Source of the DNA: Hoylesella enoeca JCM 12259
GTDB taxonomy: Bacteria > Bacteroidota > Bacteroidia > Bacteroidales > Bacteroidaceae
DNA length: 64,000 nucleotides
Assembly: GCF_000613405.1 (NCBI RefSeq)
Contig: NZ_BAIX01000001.1
Coordinates: forward strand, 62,001-126,000
Direction: 5' to 3'
The translations under genes and the position numbers were made by a program. Below the pieces are notes generated by a model that was not told the origin of the DNA, ran no database searches, and saw nothing but the letters and a program-made list of their open reading frames with translations. Shown here in pieces: positions 37,584 to 47,566 of the stretch. How positions within the stretch are numbered: the stretch's first letter is position 1; every line of letters begins with the position of its first letter.

Positions 37584-38150
37584 GTGAAAAGATACGGTCT
37601 TTTGCTCGGTTGGATGCTTTTAGCCTTGTCGGCTTGCCGCAATGCCCATAGCGAATACATAACCGGTGTAGCCCTTTTCGTGTTCGACAACGCCACGCAT
37701 CAGGATCAAACGCTGGCCAGCGCGATGAATCCGAATGTGCCGGGCGTGTTTTGTCTCATCGCGCAAAGCATGAAATCGGGGGCTGTTCAACTGTTGTTCG
37801 AGAATAATCAAGGACTCGAAAGCAGTGTCATAGCCAATGCCAAGGATCTGAAACGACCGATCCAACTGGGCTATAACAACGGAATCATCGTTGGATTCAG
37901 CAATTTAGACATCCCCGCCGAATTTTATGCTTACGACAAAGAGTGTCCCAACTGTTTTGATCCCAATGCTGTTCCGGTGCGAAGTAAGCCGCTCACGATG
38001 ACAAGTGTCGGTCTGGCACGGTGCGGCGTGTGCCACCGCGAATACAATCTCAATGCCGACGGTGTTGTCGTTAAAGGCGATGCCGGCAAGAAGTTGACGC
38101 GTTATCGGGCGCAAACAACCGGTGTTTTCGGACAGCTTGCCGTGCATTGA
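37584..38150 (+). CDS. Lipoprotein with Rieske-like double CxxC domain
   Basis: 188 residues, GTG start directly after the upstream stop. The lipobox is LSAC. A mature domain carries ECPNC and, about 35 residues later, RCGVCHREYNL, then KKLTRYRAQ. The spacing resembles Bacteroidetes Rieske-like proteins in which all ligands are cysteines, which may hold zinc rather than a 2Fe-2S cluster because the usual His ligands are absent. Function unknown. Confidence 0.6.
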   Translation: MKRYGLLLGWMLLALSACRNAHSEYITGVALFVFDNATHQDQTLASAMNPNVPGVFCLIAQSMKSGAVQLLFENNQGLESSVIANAKDLKRPIQLGYNNGIIVGFSNLDIPAEFYAYDKECPNCFDPNAVPVRSKPLTMTSVGLARCGVCHREYNLNADGVVVKGDAGKKLTRYRAQTTGVFGQLAVH

Positions 38151-38264
38151 GCAGTCGTTTTTTGAGTTTATCCATCGATATGATCTTAACGTCGTATCGA
38201 TGAATAAATACATGAAAATCAAATGTTTATTGATCCGTTTGCAACCAACATCTTTTGGCGTTCT

Positions 38265-38352
38265 GATTAACGGTTTAGCACACGACAACTAAGCATTAGT
38301 TGCACGCCCGTTAACCATGAATCGCATGGCGAATGATCTATGATGTATCATG
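38265..38352. repeat. 22-base palindromic repeat array (3 clear, 1 weak unit)
   Basis: Units begin at 38265 (GATTAACGGTTTAGC), 38287 (AACTAAGCATTAGTTG), 38309 (CGTTAACCATGAATC) and 38331 (weak). Linkers include ACACGAC and CACGCC. A further TTAACCGACGCTTA core near 38372 is out of phase by four bases. The region sits between the lipoprotein gene and the tRNA promoter. Confidence 0.75.
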
Positions 38353-38457
38353 AATGGTGAATATATTGCGCGTTAACCGACGCTTAGCCGCATTCCACCC
38401 GTTGCTCTCTCGAAGAGCGATAAAATAACACTCATATATTAAATTGTCCTAAATACT

Positions 38458-38488
38458 TTTGCCATTCACAGAATTAGCTCTATCTTTG
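38458..38488 (+). promoter_or_regulatory. Promoter of the tRNA pair
   Basis: TTTG at 38458-38461, a 19-base spacer and TATCTTTG at 38481-38488 match the Bacteroidetes consensus. The first tRNA begins 16 bases after the -7 box. Confidence 0.75.
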
Positions 38489-38503
38489 CATTGCTGAATG
38501 CTT

Positions 38504-38576
<73 letters not shown>

Positions 38577-38597
38577 CAACATCCATTGATTTCCGAT

Positions 38598-38682
38598 GCC
38601 GCAATGGTGGAATTGGTAGACACGAGGGACTTAAAATCCTTGGCCAGTAATGGCTGTGCGGGTTCGAGTCCCGCTCGCGGCA
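38598..38682 (+). tRNA. tRNA-Leu (anticodon TAA)
   Basis: An 85-base class II tRNA with a long variable arm (TTGGCCAGTAATGGCTGT). The anticodon loop has TAA, so it reads UUA. The T arm is GCGGGTTCGAGTCCCGC. The acceptor stem has one apparent A-C mismatch at position 6/67, which may be natural or a base error. It lies 21 bases after tRNA-Gly and probably shares its promoter. Confidence 0.92.
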
Positions 38683-38704
38683 CTTCATAAACTATCTAAA
38701 CTCT

Positions 38705-40386
38705 ATGCAAAAGAAATCACTTCTCTTTTTATCGGTAATTTCAATTTGGGCATTCACTTCTTGTTCGAAGTTGGGAGCCTTGTCTGCCGACAACTTCACC
38801 GTAACTCCTAATCCACTCGAGGCGCAAGGCGGTCAGATTCCTGCCACAATCAACGGCAGTTTTCCTGAAAAATACATGAAGAAGAAGGCCACTGTGACCG
38901 TCATTCCTGAACTCCGCTATGGCAGAGGACTGTCGAAAAAAGGCACAACAGCCACATTCCAGGGTGAGAAAGTCTACGGAAACAACCAGACAATATCCTA
39001 TCGAATGGGCGGACATTATACGATGAGGACCACATTCCCATTCACTTCGGATATGCAAAAGAGCGATATGTATCTCACATTCGATGCGCATATCGGTAAG
39101 AAAAAGATCAATATTCCGGCCGTAAAAGTGGCAACGGGCGTGATCACAACCGCAGAACTCTATCGCAGAACATTGATGAATGCCGGCGGTTGCTTAGCAC
39201 TCGATTCTTTCCAACGCATCAAAGCACGCCGACAAGAAGCTAATGTGCGGTTCCTTATCAATCAGGCAAACCTGCGCAAGAGTGAGTTGCAAAACAATTC
39301 GGTGCAGGAGTTTGTGTGGATGTTGAAGAAAATCAACGCAGATCGTGAGCGTTTGAATCTTAAAAACGTCGAAGTGCAGGCTTATGCATCACCCGACGGT
39401 GGCTTCAAGCTCAACGATAAGCTTGCGAATAAGCGTCAAGGCGTTTCTGAAGGATATGTGAAGCAACAGCTGAAGCAAACTAAAGTCAGCACACCTATTG
39501 ATGCGCACTATACCGCTCAGGACTGGGATGGTTTCCAGAAACTTGTTCAGGCTTCCAGCATTCAAGATAAAGACGTGATTCTTCGCGTGCTTTCGATGTA
39601 TAAAGATCCGCAAGAACGCGAGCAACAGATCCGTAACATGAGTGAGGGATTTCGTGAATTGGCTGACGGTATACTGCCGGAGTTGCGCCGTTCGCGCCTA
39701 ATTATCAATTATGAAATTGTGGGTCGCAGTGACGAACAGATCAAAGCACAATATGTTTCAGACCCCGCCAAGTTGAGTGTAGAGGAAATGCTCTATGCCG
39801 CAAGTCTCGAAGACAGTCCCGCCAAGAAGCAAGAGATCTATAAGCGGACTGTTGCTTATTATGACAAAGATTATCGCGCTTACAACAATCTCGCTGTTCT
39901 CGCTTTCAACGAAGGCGATGAAGCCACAGCTAAAAGATACATTGAGCAGGCTTTGAGACAGAATCCGCAGGCCGCAGAACCTAATGCCAATCTCGCTTTG
40001 ATCGCTTTGAAGCATGGCGAAGTGCAGCAGGCCGAGAATTATTTGGCCAATGCTGTGGAGGCGAATGGCTTCGGAGAGGTTCTCGGCAATCTGAATATCG
40101 CCAAAGGAAACTTTGCTCAGGCGCAGGAGAATTTCGGTACTTCCAACAGCAATAGTGCTGTTTTGGCGCAGCTTCTCAATAAGGATTATGCCACGCTAAG
40201 GCCACGTTGGGCAATGTGAAGAATCCCGACGCAATGACAAGTTACCTCCATGCCATTGTCAGTGCACGTCAAGGCAACAACTATGCAGCTCAGTCATACC
40301 TCAAAGAAGCGCTTCAGAAAGATCCTTCACTGACCGATTACGCGGCAAACGACCTCGAATTTTCCGCTGTAAAGAATAATGAGTAA
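38705..40386 (+). CDS. Lipoprotein with OmpA-like and TPR segments, frameshifted
   Basis: About 560 residues. The lipobox is FTSC near residue 20. An N-terminal beta-rich part is followed by an OmpA-like segment (VEVQAYASPDGGFKLNDKLANKR) and a C-terminal TPR part (AYNNLAVLAFNEGDEATAKRY, EPNANLALIALKHGEVQQAE). The frame breaks at 40194: adding a C gives YATAKATLGNVKNPDAMTSYL and a stop at 40386, overlapping the next gene by 8 bases. Likely an outer-membrane-associated envelope protein; precise role unknown. Confidence 0.75.
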
Positions 40387-41379
40387 ACTCATTTCGCTTG
40401 TATTACTCACCTTGGTGGTGGTTTCCTGCGGGACCGATAGCGATCATTTCAAGATCGAAGGTCGTCTGCTCAACCTCAACCAAGGTGAGTTTTACGTTTA
40501 TAGTACCAATGGTGGCCTCGACGGAATAGATACCATCAAGGTAACCGGCGGTCGATTTGCTTATGAGATACCGTGCGAGAAGGCAGCTACATTAGTTCTT
40601 GTGTTCCCGAATTTCTCCGAACAGCCGGTTTTTGCACAGCCAGGTAAGTCGGTGGAAATCAAAGCCGACGCCTCGCATTTGAAAGAGTTGACCGTCGACG
40701 GGACGAAAGACAACGAATTGATGAATCGGTTTCGCGAGCAAATTGTTAGTGCATCTCCCCCCGAAATAGCCAAATGCGCAGCCCAATTCGTGGAAGATCA
40801 TCCCGAATCTGTTGTCAGTGTCTATCTCGTTCGCAAATATTTTATCACTGCTCCCATGCCGGATTACAAGCGGGCTTTTGCTTGATCGAACAGATGATGA
40901 AGCACCAGACAGACAACGGAGAGCTTAATCGTATGTATTTGAATATCAAGCCGTTGGCTCAACTGTCATCAAACGGTTTGCGATTAACGTCTTTTGGCTA
41001 TGCAATTAACGGTGAGTCGATCGATAAAAAAGCATTACTTGCAGCCCAAGTAAGCGTTATCAGCGTGTGGGCAACATGGAGCTATGAAAGCATAGACATT
41101 CAGCGGGCCTTGAAAAAATTGCAAACCAAGTCGCATGGACGCCTTAAAATCGTGAGTATTTGCGTTGATGCCAGTCGTAAAGATTGCCGTGATGCACTCC
41201 GTCAAGACTCTATTTCGTGGCCCACAATCTGTGATGGACAGATGTTGCAAACGCCGGTTTTGAAACAGTTGGGCCTTTTCTCCGTTCCCGACAACATCGT
41301 GTTGCAGCGCGGTCGCATCATAGCGCGCGGCTTAGATGCCAAAGGACTCGAAGAGCGTGTGGACAAATTGCTCAATTGA
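40379..41379 (+). CDS. Lipoprotein with DUF4369-like and thioredoxin-like domains, no CxxC, frameshifted
   Basis: About 333 residues. The lipobox is VVSC; a beta-rich domain follows (FKIEGRLLNLNQGEFYVYS, then RFAYEIP), as in DUF4369. The C-terminal domain resembles TlpA-type thioredoxins, but where WCxxC is expected it reads VWATWSYESI, so it should be redox-inactive. The frame breaks at 40882: one added T gives RAFALIEQMMKHQ. Part of the linker (NGLRLTSFGYAINGES) is encoded in phase with the 22-base repeat. Confidence 0.7.
40960..41025. repeat. 22-base repeat units inside the DUF4369/thioredoxin-like gene (3 units)
   Basis: Units begin at 40960 (weak), 40982 (GATTAACGTCTTTTG) and 41004 (AATTAACGGTGAGTC). 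The reading frame remains open. This is the second case of the repeat phase inside a gene. Confidence 0.5.
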
Positions 41380-41489
41380 CAGTTGACGATTGAAAGTCAA
41401 CAGGCGGGTGAAAGAAGTCATAAAGTATCATTTTTGATTTTCAATCACGCCATAGTCAATTCCTCATTTTTCATTCTCAATATATCTAA
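41380..41489. repeat. AT-rich TCAATT/TTTTCAATC repeat upstream of yifB
   Basis: Iterated words such as TTGACAGTTGACGATTGAAAG, split by context, then TTTTCAATC, GTCAATTCCTC and TTCTCAAT fill the gap before yifB. The same type occurs at 60600-60705 and 48604-48632. No gene or clear promoter is seen. Confidence 0.35.
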
Positions 41490-43037
41490 ATGCTTGTAAA
41501 AACGTTTTGTGCAGCCGTCAATGGGCTTGAAGTAACTACTGTTACCATTGAAGTTAGTCTCGTAAAAGGGGTGCTTTATCACTTTACTGGATTAGGAGAC
41601 GAGGCTGTTCGCGAAGGTCGCGATCGTATTGCAGCTGCTATGCAGAACAATGGCTACCGCTTTCCGGTAGCAGATATCACTGTGAATATGGCTCCGGCAG
41701 ATCTCCGGAAAGAAGGAAGTAGCTTTGATTTGCCGCTTGCTGTGGCCATCCTTGCGGCCAATGCGAGTTTTGAATCTGCACATCTCGGCGAGTATATGAT
41801 GGTGGGTGAGTTGGGACTCGACGGTAAGTTGCAACCCGTCAAAGGTGCTTTGCCTATTGCTATACGGGCTCGCGCCGAACATTTCAAGGGCTTGATCGTG
41901 CCCAAAGAGAATGTGCGCGAGGCGGCAGTGGTCAACAATCTTGATGTATATGGTATGGAGTCGATGACCGATGTTATTGATTTTCTGACCGATCGACGGT
42001 CGTTCAATCCCGTAAAAATCGATACTCGCAAAGAGTTTTATGAACATCAGTATGCGTTCGACCTCGATTTCGCCGATGTCCGAGGCCAAGACAATGTGAA
42101 ACGAGCCCTTGAAGTGGCTGCTGCGGGCGGTCATAACCTGATTATGATCGGTCCTCCGGGTTCTGGAAAGTCGATGATGGCTAAGCGACTTCCTTCTATT
42201 CTTCCGCCGCTTACACTTGCCGAGAGTCTCGAAACGACCCAGATCCACAGCGTTGCAGGTAAATTGGGTAAGGGAATGTCTCTTATTTCTCAACGTCCTT
42301 TTCGTTCTCCGCACCACACAATATCCGAAGTGGCCCTTGTGGGAGGCGGTGCTACACCGCAGCCCGGCGAGATTTCGTTGGCTCATAACGGCGTACTCTT
42401 TGCTGATGAACTACCCGAATTCAACAAGAGTACGCTCGAAGTATTACGCCAACCGCTTGAAGATCGGAAGATAACGATATCCCGTGCCAAATACACAGCG
42501 GAATATCCGTGCTCCTTTATGTTTGTAGCGAGTATGAATCCGTGCCCTTGCGGCTATTACGGCGACCCCACTCACCATTGTGTTTGCACGCCGGGACAGA
42601 TCCAACGGTATATGAACAAGATCAGCGGTCCATTGCTCGACCGCATTGATATACAAGTAGAGATCACGCCGGTGCCTTTTAATGACATCTCACAGGCAGC
42701 TCCGGGAGAATCCGGTGCGGCCATTCGCGAACGTGTAATCAAGGCTCGCGAGGTACAGGCTGTACGTTTTAAGCCATTCAATGGCATCCACTGCAATGCC
42801 CAAATGACTGAAAGGATGATTCATCAGTTTGCCGAACCCGATGCCGATGGTGTTCAATTGCTGCGTACGGCAATGGAAAAGCTCAGCCTTTCTGCCCGTG
42901 CTTACAACCGCATTTTAAAGGTAGCGCGTACTATTGCGGACCTTGCTGGTAGCGAAAAAGTTACGCCCGAGCATTTCGCCGAGGCTATCAGCTATCGCAA
43001 TCTCGACCGAGGCGACTGGGCGGAAAGGCAAGGATAA
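41490..43037 (+). CDS. YifB/ComM-family Mg chelatase-like AAA+ ATPase
   Basis: 515 residues. An N-terminal Lon-S5-like domain (about 1-170) precedes an AAA+ domain with Walker A GPPGSGKSMM near residue 220, the FRSPHHTISEVALVGGG block, Walker B VLFADELPEF and a cysteine cluster NPCPCGYYG with CVCTPGQ. ComM in Haemophilus promotes branch migration during transformation; the function of Bacteroidetes members is inferred from this family. It is complete and has the usual length. Confidence 0.92.
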   Translation: MLVKTFCAAVNGLEVTTVTIEVSLVKGVLYHFTGLGDEAVREGRDRIAAAMQNNGYRFPVADITVNMAPADLRKEGSSFDLPLAVAILAANASFESAHLGEYMMVGELGLDGKLQPVKGALPIAIRARAEHFKGLIVPKENVREAAVVNNLDVYGMESMTDVIDFLTDRRSFNPVKIDTRKEFYEHQYAFDLDFADVRGQDNVKRALEVAAAGGHNLIMIGPPGSGKSMMAKRLPSILPPLTLAESLETTQIHSVAGKLGKGMSLISQRPFRSPHHTISEVALVGGGATPQPGEISLAHNGVLFADELPEFNKSTLEVLRQPLEDRKITISRAKYTAEYPCSFMFVASMNPCPCGYYGDPTHHCVCTPGQIQRYMNKISGPLLDRIDIQVEITPVPFNDISQAAPGESGAAIRERVIKAREVQAVRFKPFNGIHCNAQMTERMIHQFAEPDADGVQLLRTAMEKLSLSARAYNRILKVARTIADLAGSEKVTPEHFAEAISYRNLDRGDWAERQG

Positions 43038-43105
43038 ACGGAGAAAGATTGCTCGCGGATGTATGAAAAACGGCATATAAGGGTAGATAATTTGATAAAT
43101 TACAC

Positions 43106-43113
43106 TATATTTG
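43106..43113 (+). promoter_or_regulatory. -7 box (TATATTTG) before the polysaccharide genes
   Basis: TATATTTG matches TAnnTTTG, about 73 bases before the LicD-family start; the genes behind it are tightly spaced. Confidence 0.45.
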
Positions 43114-43186
43114 CATATTGCAAATCGTGTCTAAGGGCTATTTTCATCTTGTGAAATGTAGTCAATAGATGTGAGAACGACAGGTA

Positions 43187-44019
43187 ATGATGGAACGATT
43201 CAACACAGGAGAGACGCAGGAAAGTCTCCGTCGGGACTACAATCCTGATGGATCGGTGCTCCGCAGAGCGCAAATGCGGCTGCTCGATATGCTGATTTAT
43301 TTGCAGGACGTGAGCAAACAAATTGGTGTGGCGTGCCGAATCGACGGTGGAAATGTACTTGGTGCCTTGCGCCACGGCGGTTTTATACCGTGGGATGACG
43401 ATATAGACGTCGTCGTAAGTTATACTGATTATAAGAAGCTCTGCCGCTACCTGATTGCCCATCCGCACCCGCAGTATGTGTTGCAAACCAATAAGACCGA
43501 CCCCGGATTTTATAAAGAGTGGGCTTGTTTGCGCGACTTGAAGAGCGAAAACCGCAGTCACGACAATGCTGACAGCTGCGACCGGCGCACCCATGAGGCG
43601 CAAAAATACCGCGGACTGCATATTGACATCTTCCCCTATGAGGGTTATATGATTCCGTGGTTGCAGCATTTGGCAGCCAAACTTTCAGTCAATCTCAACC
43701 TGCGTTGTGCCGGTGTGCATCCCCATCTGGCGCAGATCGGGTATAATCTGTTGCATTATCTCGTGTTTCCTGCGTTCAGACGAGTAGGTCGTTTGTTTGG
43801 AAATCCGGAGCTATATATGCACTCTTACGGTGCGTGGTTTTATGAACAGAATCCCAAACGGATGATGATTCCGCATCGGGACATCGTTTTCGAGGGGCAC
43901 GTTTTTGAAGGGCCGGCCGATCCCGAAGGCTTTGCCGCATTGCATACGGCAATTTTTGGGAGCTGCCTCCGCGTGACCGGCGCGATCGACACAAAATAGA
44001 TATCGTCTTCTTAGATTGA
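43187..44019 (+). CDS. LicD family phosphotransferase, frameshifted
   Basis: About 277 residues with LicD motifs: CRIDGGNVLGALRHGGFIPWDDDIDV and GLHIDIFPYEGY. LicD proteins transfer phosphocholine or similar phospho-alcohols from a CDP-linked donor to surface glycans. The apparent end is shifted: one base added in the A2/T5 run at 43951-43957 gives WELPPRDRRDRHKIDIVFLD and a stop at 44019, one base before the next gene, as expected for an operon. The neighbouring cytidylyltransferase may make its donor. Confidence 0.85.
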
Positions 44020-44020
44020 A

Positions 44021-44758
44021 ATGGAAAAGAAAAAGACTATGAACATCGCCGTGATTTTTGCTGGAGGATCGGGTTTAAGGATGCATACGAAGTCGCGTCC
44101 GAAACAGTTTCTCGACTTGAATGGTAAACCAATCATCATTTATACACTTGAAATCTTCGACAATCATCCCGCTATCGATGCCATCGTTGTGGCCTGTATC
44201 GAGAGCTGGATACCGTTTTTGGAGAAGATGTTACGCAAGTTCGAGATTACGAAAGTGGTTAAAATCGTGCCCGGAGGACCGTCGGGGCAAGACTCGATCT
44301 ATAATGGTCTGTGTGCAGCTGAGGCTTATGCGCAGGGCCGGGAGGCTACGGTGCTGATCCACGACGGCGTTCGTCCGCTAATCAATGAAGTCACGATCAC
44401 CGACAATATTAATAAGGTGGCGGCGTGTGGAACGTGTATCACGTGCGTACCTGCTACCGAATCGCTTATCGTGAAGCAGTCGGACGGTTTGTTGGAGATT
44501 CCTTCGCGTGCTGATTCTTTCATTGCCCGAGCCCCGCAAAGCTTTCGTCTTGCAGACATTCTAACAGCTCATCGCCGTGCGATTGCCGATCAGCGACACG
44601 ACTTTATAGACTCTTGTACGATGATGAGTCATTATGGTTACAAACTCGAAACCATCATCGGACCGATGGAAAACATCAAGATTACCACGCCGACAGACTT
44701 CTTTGTGTTGCGCGCTATGGTGAAAGTGCACGAGGATCAACAGATATTCGGACTTTGA
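44021..44758 (+). CDS. IspD/TarI-family cytidylyltransferase
   Basis: 245 residues with IFAGGSGLRM, KSRPKQFLDLNGKPIIIYT, GGPSGQDSIYNG and HDGVRPLI, the IspD/TarI pattern. Because it stands between LicD and an SDR epimerase, a TarI-like role making a CDP-alditol donor for glycan decoration is at least as likely as isoprenoid synthesis. The only other isoprenoid gene seen is ispF at 60706, far away. In-frame ATG 44039 is a possible later start. Confidence 0.8.
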   Translation: MEKKKTMNIAVIFAGGSGLRMHTKSRPKQFLDLNGKPIIIYTLEIFDNHPAIDAIVVACIESWIPFLEKMLRKFEITKVVKIVPGGPSGQDSIYNGLCAAEAYAQGREATVLIHDGVRPLINEVTITDNINKVAACGTCITCVPATESLIVKQSDGLLEIPSRADSFIARAPQSFRLADILTAHRRAIADQRHDFIDSCTMMSHYGYKLETIIGPMENIKITTPTDFFVLRAMVKVHEDQQIFGL

Positions 44759-44759
44759 T

Positions 44760-45815
44760 ATGAATAGAATCTTACAGGAAGACATTGCTCGTTTCGCCGC
44801 AGATTTTGCCCTTTGGGAACATCTGCGAGGCCGACGCATTGTCATCACAGGGGCTACCGGTCTGTTGGGTTCGTGCCTGGTGCGATGTCTTTTGGCACTG
44901 AACGAGCAATATTCGTTAGCTTTGCAGGTGGTGAGTGTGGTCCGGAGTCGGACTAAAGCATATAGGATGTTTGGTGAAGAAACGGCTGCTCATCGCGTAA
45001 TCGTGCACGACTTCGCGTCGGGTGAGCCTTTCCTGCCCGGCAAAGAGGCCGATTTCCTGATTCATCTGGCTGCTCCCACGGCTTCAAAAGACTTTATAGA
45101 ACACCCTGCAGAGACGCTTACGACGGTGGTAGACAGCACGAAATCGGTGCTCGAATACGCCCGACAGCATCGCTTGCAATCATTGGTTTATGTCTCGACA
45201 TTGGAAGTTTACGGCACGATCGACGACGATTCACGCGCAATTGATGAACAAATGCAGGGCTATCTCAATCCGATGGATGCCCGAAGCAGCTATCCGATGG
45301 GCAAAAGAGCTGCCGAATGCTTGTGCTATGCCTATTTTTCGGAATACGAAACACCCGTGAAAACGACTCGATTGGCACAAACTTTCGGCGCGGGTGTGCA
45401 TCAAACAGATGGTCGGGTATTTGCACATTTCGCTCGAAGCATCATCAACAACGAAAACATTGTGCTGCATACGCGTGGCGAGTTGTGCAGAAGCTATTGT
45501 TATACGATGGATGCTGTGAGCGGGATACTGTATATTTTGCTGTGTGGAAAAGACGGCGAAGCGTATAATATAGCCAACGAACGCACCTATATCTCTATCC
45601 GTGCAATGGCCGAAGAGGTGCTTCGCGTATTCCGTCCGACGCGGAAAGTGGTGCTAAATTTGCAAGAAGGACTGGGTTATTCGCCCACAACCAAACTGCG
45701 ACTCGACACAACTAAGATCCGATCCATCGGTTGGCAACCACACTATGAACTGAGAGAGATGTTCTCGCGATTGATCGAATCGTTAAAAGAAGACCGTGAT
45801 GATTTCGATTCTTAG
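44760..45815 (+). CDS. NAD-dependent epimerase/dehydratase (extended SDR)
   Basis: 351 residues with ITGATGLLGSCLV for NAD binding, LIHLAAPTAS, a VSTLEVYG segment and the active site YPMGK, the extended-SDR set of nucleotide-sugar epimerases. C-terminal KLRLDTTKIRSIGWQP is typical too. Its substrate is unknown; in context it may act on a CDP-linked sugar or alditol with the preceding gene. It overlaps the next gene by 17 bases. Confidence 0.85.
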   Translation: MNRILQEDIARFAADFALWEHLRGRRIVITGATGLLGSCLVRCLLALNEQYSLALQVVSVVRSRTKAYRMFGEETAAHRVIVHDFASGEPFLPGKEADFLIHLAAPTASKDFIEHPAETLTTVVDSTKSVLEYARQHRLQSLVYVSTLEVYGTIDDDSRAIDEQMQGYLNPMDARSSYPMGKRAAECLCYAYFSEYETPVKTTRLAQTFGAGVHQTDGRVFAHFARSIINNENIVLHTRGELCRSYCYTMDAVSGILYILLCGKDGEAYNIANERTYISIRAMAEEVLRVFRPTRKVVLNLQEGLGYSPTTKLRLDTTKIRSIGWQPHYELREMFSRLIESLKEDRDDFDS

Positions 45816-46696
45816 ACGTATTTACGATTCCGTCTTCCGGTGTTTTCGAGCGGCGAGATCTCACCCCTTGGGAGCAGATTCCACGTGAGCATCCGCCCAT
45901 TTACGGCGTTTATCACATCTTGATGGACACTGGTTGGCAGGCGTTAGCGGCTCAGCAAATCGAACGTTTGCGGCAAAGCGGACTCTTAAAGAGCACTAAT
46001 CGCCTCTTCATTAGCTGTATTTCGCAGGATGAAAAAGACTTAGTTGCATTGCAAAAGATGCTTACTGGCGAGCGGGTGGAAGTGATCGCGTGTACAAGCG
46101 ATCCCAAACGGTATGAGTATCCGGCGTTGGAGTTCATCCAATCGTTGTGCAAACGCGAGGAATGTTTGGTCTATTATTTTCACTCCAAAGGCATAACCTA
46201 TCAGTCGGTAACGGCCAACGACCGTGCATTTCAGTCGTTCGTGCACAAGATTTGGTCGTGGCGCGAGATGTTGGAACACTTTATTTTCTTTAAGTGGAAC
46301 GTAGCAGTGAATGCTCTTTGCAATGGTTTTGACACGTATGGTTGCTATCGTTGGCCTCCGAAAGATTATCGAATGTACTCCGGGAGCTTCTGGTGGGCAC
46401 GCTCTTCGTATGTTCGTCAGCTGCCCGAATTCAATCCATCGGTTATCCGACAGAATCGTTTCTACTCCGAAGTGTGGCTCTTTGAGCGTGTGCACAACGC
46501 GTTTTCGGCTTTCGATACGGTTGTGGATCTCTATTTTGTAGATATTCCCCGCTCAATTTATGATGACGGAAAGCCACGCCGATGGGATGTAATCCGATTC
46601 GTGGTAGCGTATAATTGGCGTAAGATTCAGAAGCATTTGCTGCACTATAATTATAAGGTGAGGTGTCAAAAGCGGTTTCAACAACTCAGAAAATAA
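45799..46696 (+). CDS. Polysaccharide-cluster protein with FHxKG / YSGxFWWA motifs, frameshifted
   Basis: About 299 residues. The part from 45920 reads cleanly (YYFHSKGITYQ and YRMYSGSFWWARSSYV), motifs I know from a group of putative glycosyltransferases in surface-glycan clusters. The N-terminus begins at ATG 45799 (ISILRRIYDSVFRCF), and a break near 45855 (two missing bases or one extra) joins it to DLTPWEQIPREHPPIYGVYHIL. Enzyme activity is not shown by known catalytic residues. Confidence 0.65.
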
Positions 46697-46700
46697 GGCT

Positions 46701-47564
46701 ATGGACATCGTACTAATCTTCAACGGACTGGGCAATCAGATGTCGCAATATGCCTTTTATTTGGCTAAACGGCAGCGCAATAACCACACAGTTTATTGTG
46801 TTTTGGGGCCGCGGACACAATATTCATTAGACAAACTCTTCGACATTCCATATCGTCACAATGCCGTCTTGGTTCTACTTTATCGGGCATTAGATAAAGC
46901 ACATTTCTCCAATCATCGTTGGTTGCGACGCCTTTTGCGGCCTACGCTCCGATTGTTAGGCGTGAAAATGATTGTCGAACCGCTCTCGCGCGACTTCGAC
47001 ATGCGGCATTTCACCCATCAAAAAGGTATCGTTTTCTATCGCGGGGGATGGCATTCAGAACTGAATTTTACAGCTGTTGCCGATGCGGTGAAACGTCGAT
47101 TTCGGTTTCCGGAGATACAAGACGCTGCGGTGTTGGCGGTGATCGACCGAATCAAAAGCTGTCAGAGTGTGTCACTCCACCTTCGTCGTGGCGACTATCT
47201 GGGGCTCAGTGAGTTTCAGGGTGTATGCACAGAGGCTTATTATGAGCACGCCATCGCCTATTTGGAAAGCCAAATCGAGAGCCCCGAATACTTCGTCTTC
47301 TCAGACGATCCGACGTATGCCCGTGAGCAATTCGGCGCCGATCCCAATTTTCATATTATCGATTTGAACCACGGTGAAGATGCTTGGTGTGACTTGTTGA
47401 TGATGACGCAATGCAGATATAATATCATAGCCAATAGCACTTTCAGCTGGTGGGGAGCGTGGTTGAACGACAATCCCTCAAAGATTGTTGTCCACCCACG
47501 CTATCATCTCAATGGAGTTGAGACGCGGGATTTCTATCCTCGTAATTGGATCTGCATCGAATAG
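46701..47564 (+). CDS. GT11 family alpha-1,2-fucosyltransferase-like protein
   Basis: 287 residues with the GT11 signature: N-terminal GLGNQMSQYAFY, SLHLRRGDYLG in the GDP-fucose-binding region and NSTFSWWGAWLN. It should transfer fucose, or a related GDP-sugar, to a surface glycan. It ends two bases before the convergent nrdB gene, so no terminator fits between them. Confidence 0.9.
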   Translation: MDIVLIFNGLGNQMSQYAFYLAKRQRNNHTVYCVLGPRTQYSLDKLFDIPYRHNAVLVLLYRALDKAHFSNHRWLRRLLRPTLRLLGVKMIVEPLSRDFDMRHFTHQKGIVFYRGGWHSELNFTAVADAVKRRFRFPEIQDAAVLAVIDRIKSCQSVSLHLRRGDYLGLSEFQGVCTEAYYEHAIAYLESQIESPEYFVFSDDPTYAREQFGADPNFHIIDLNHGEDAWCDLLMMTQCRYNIIANSTFSWWGAWLNDNPSKIVVHPRYHLNGVETRDFYPRNWICIE

Positions 47565-47566
47565 TT

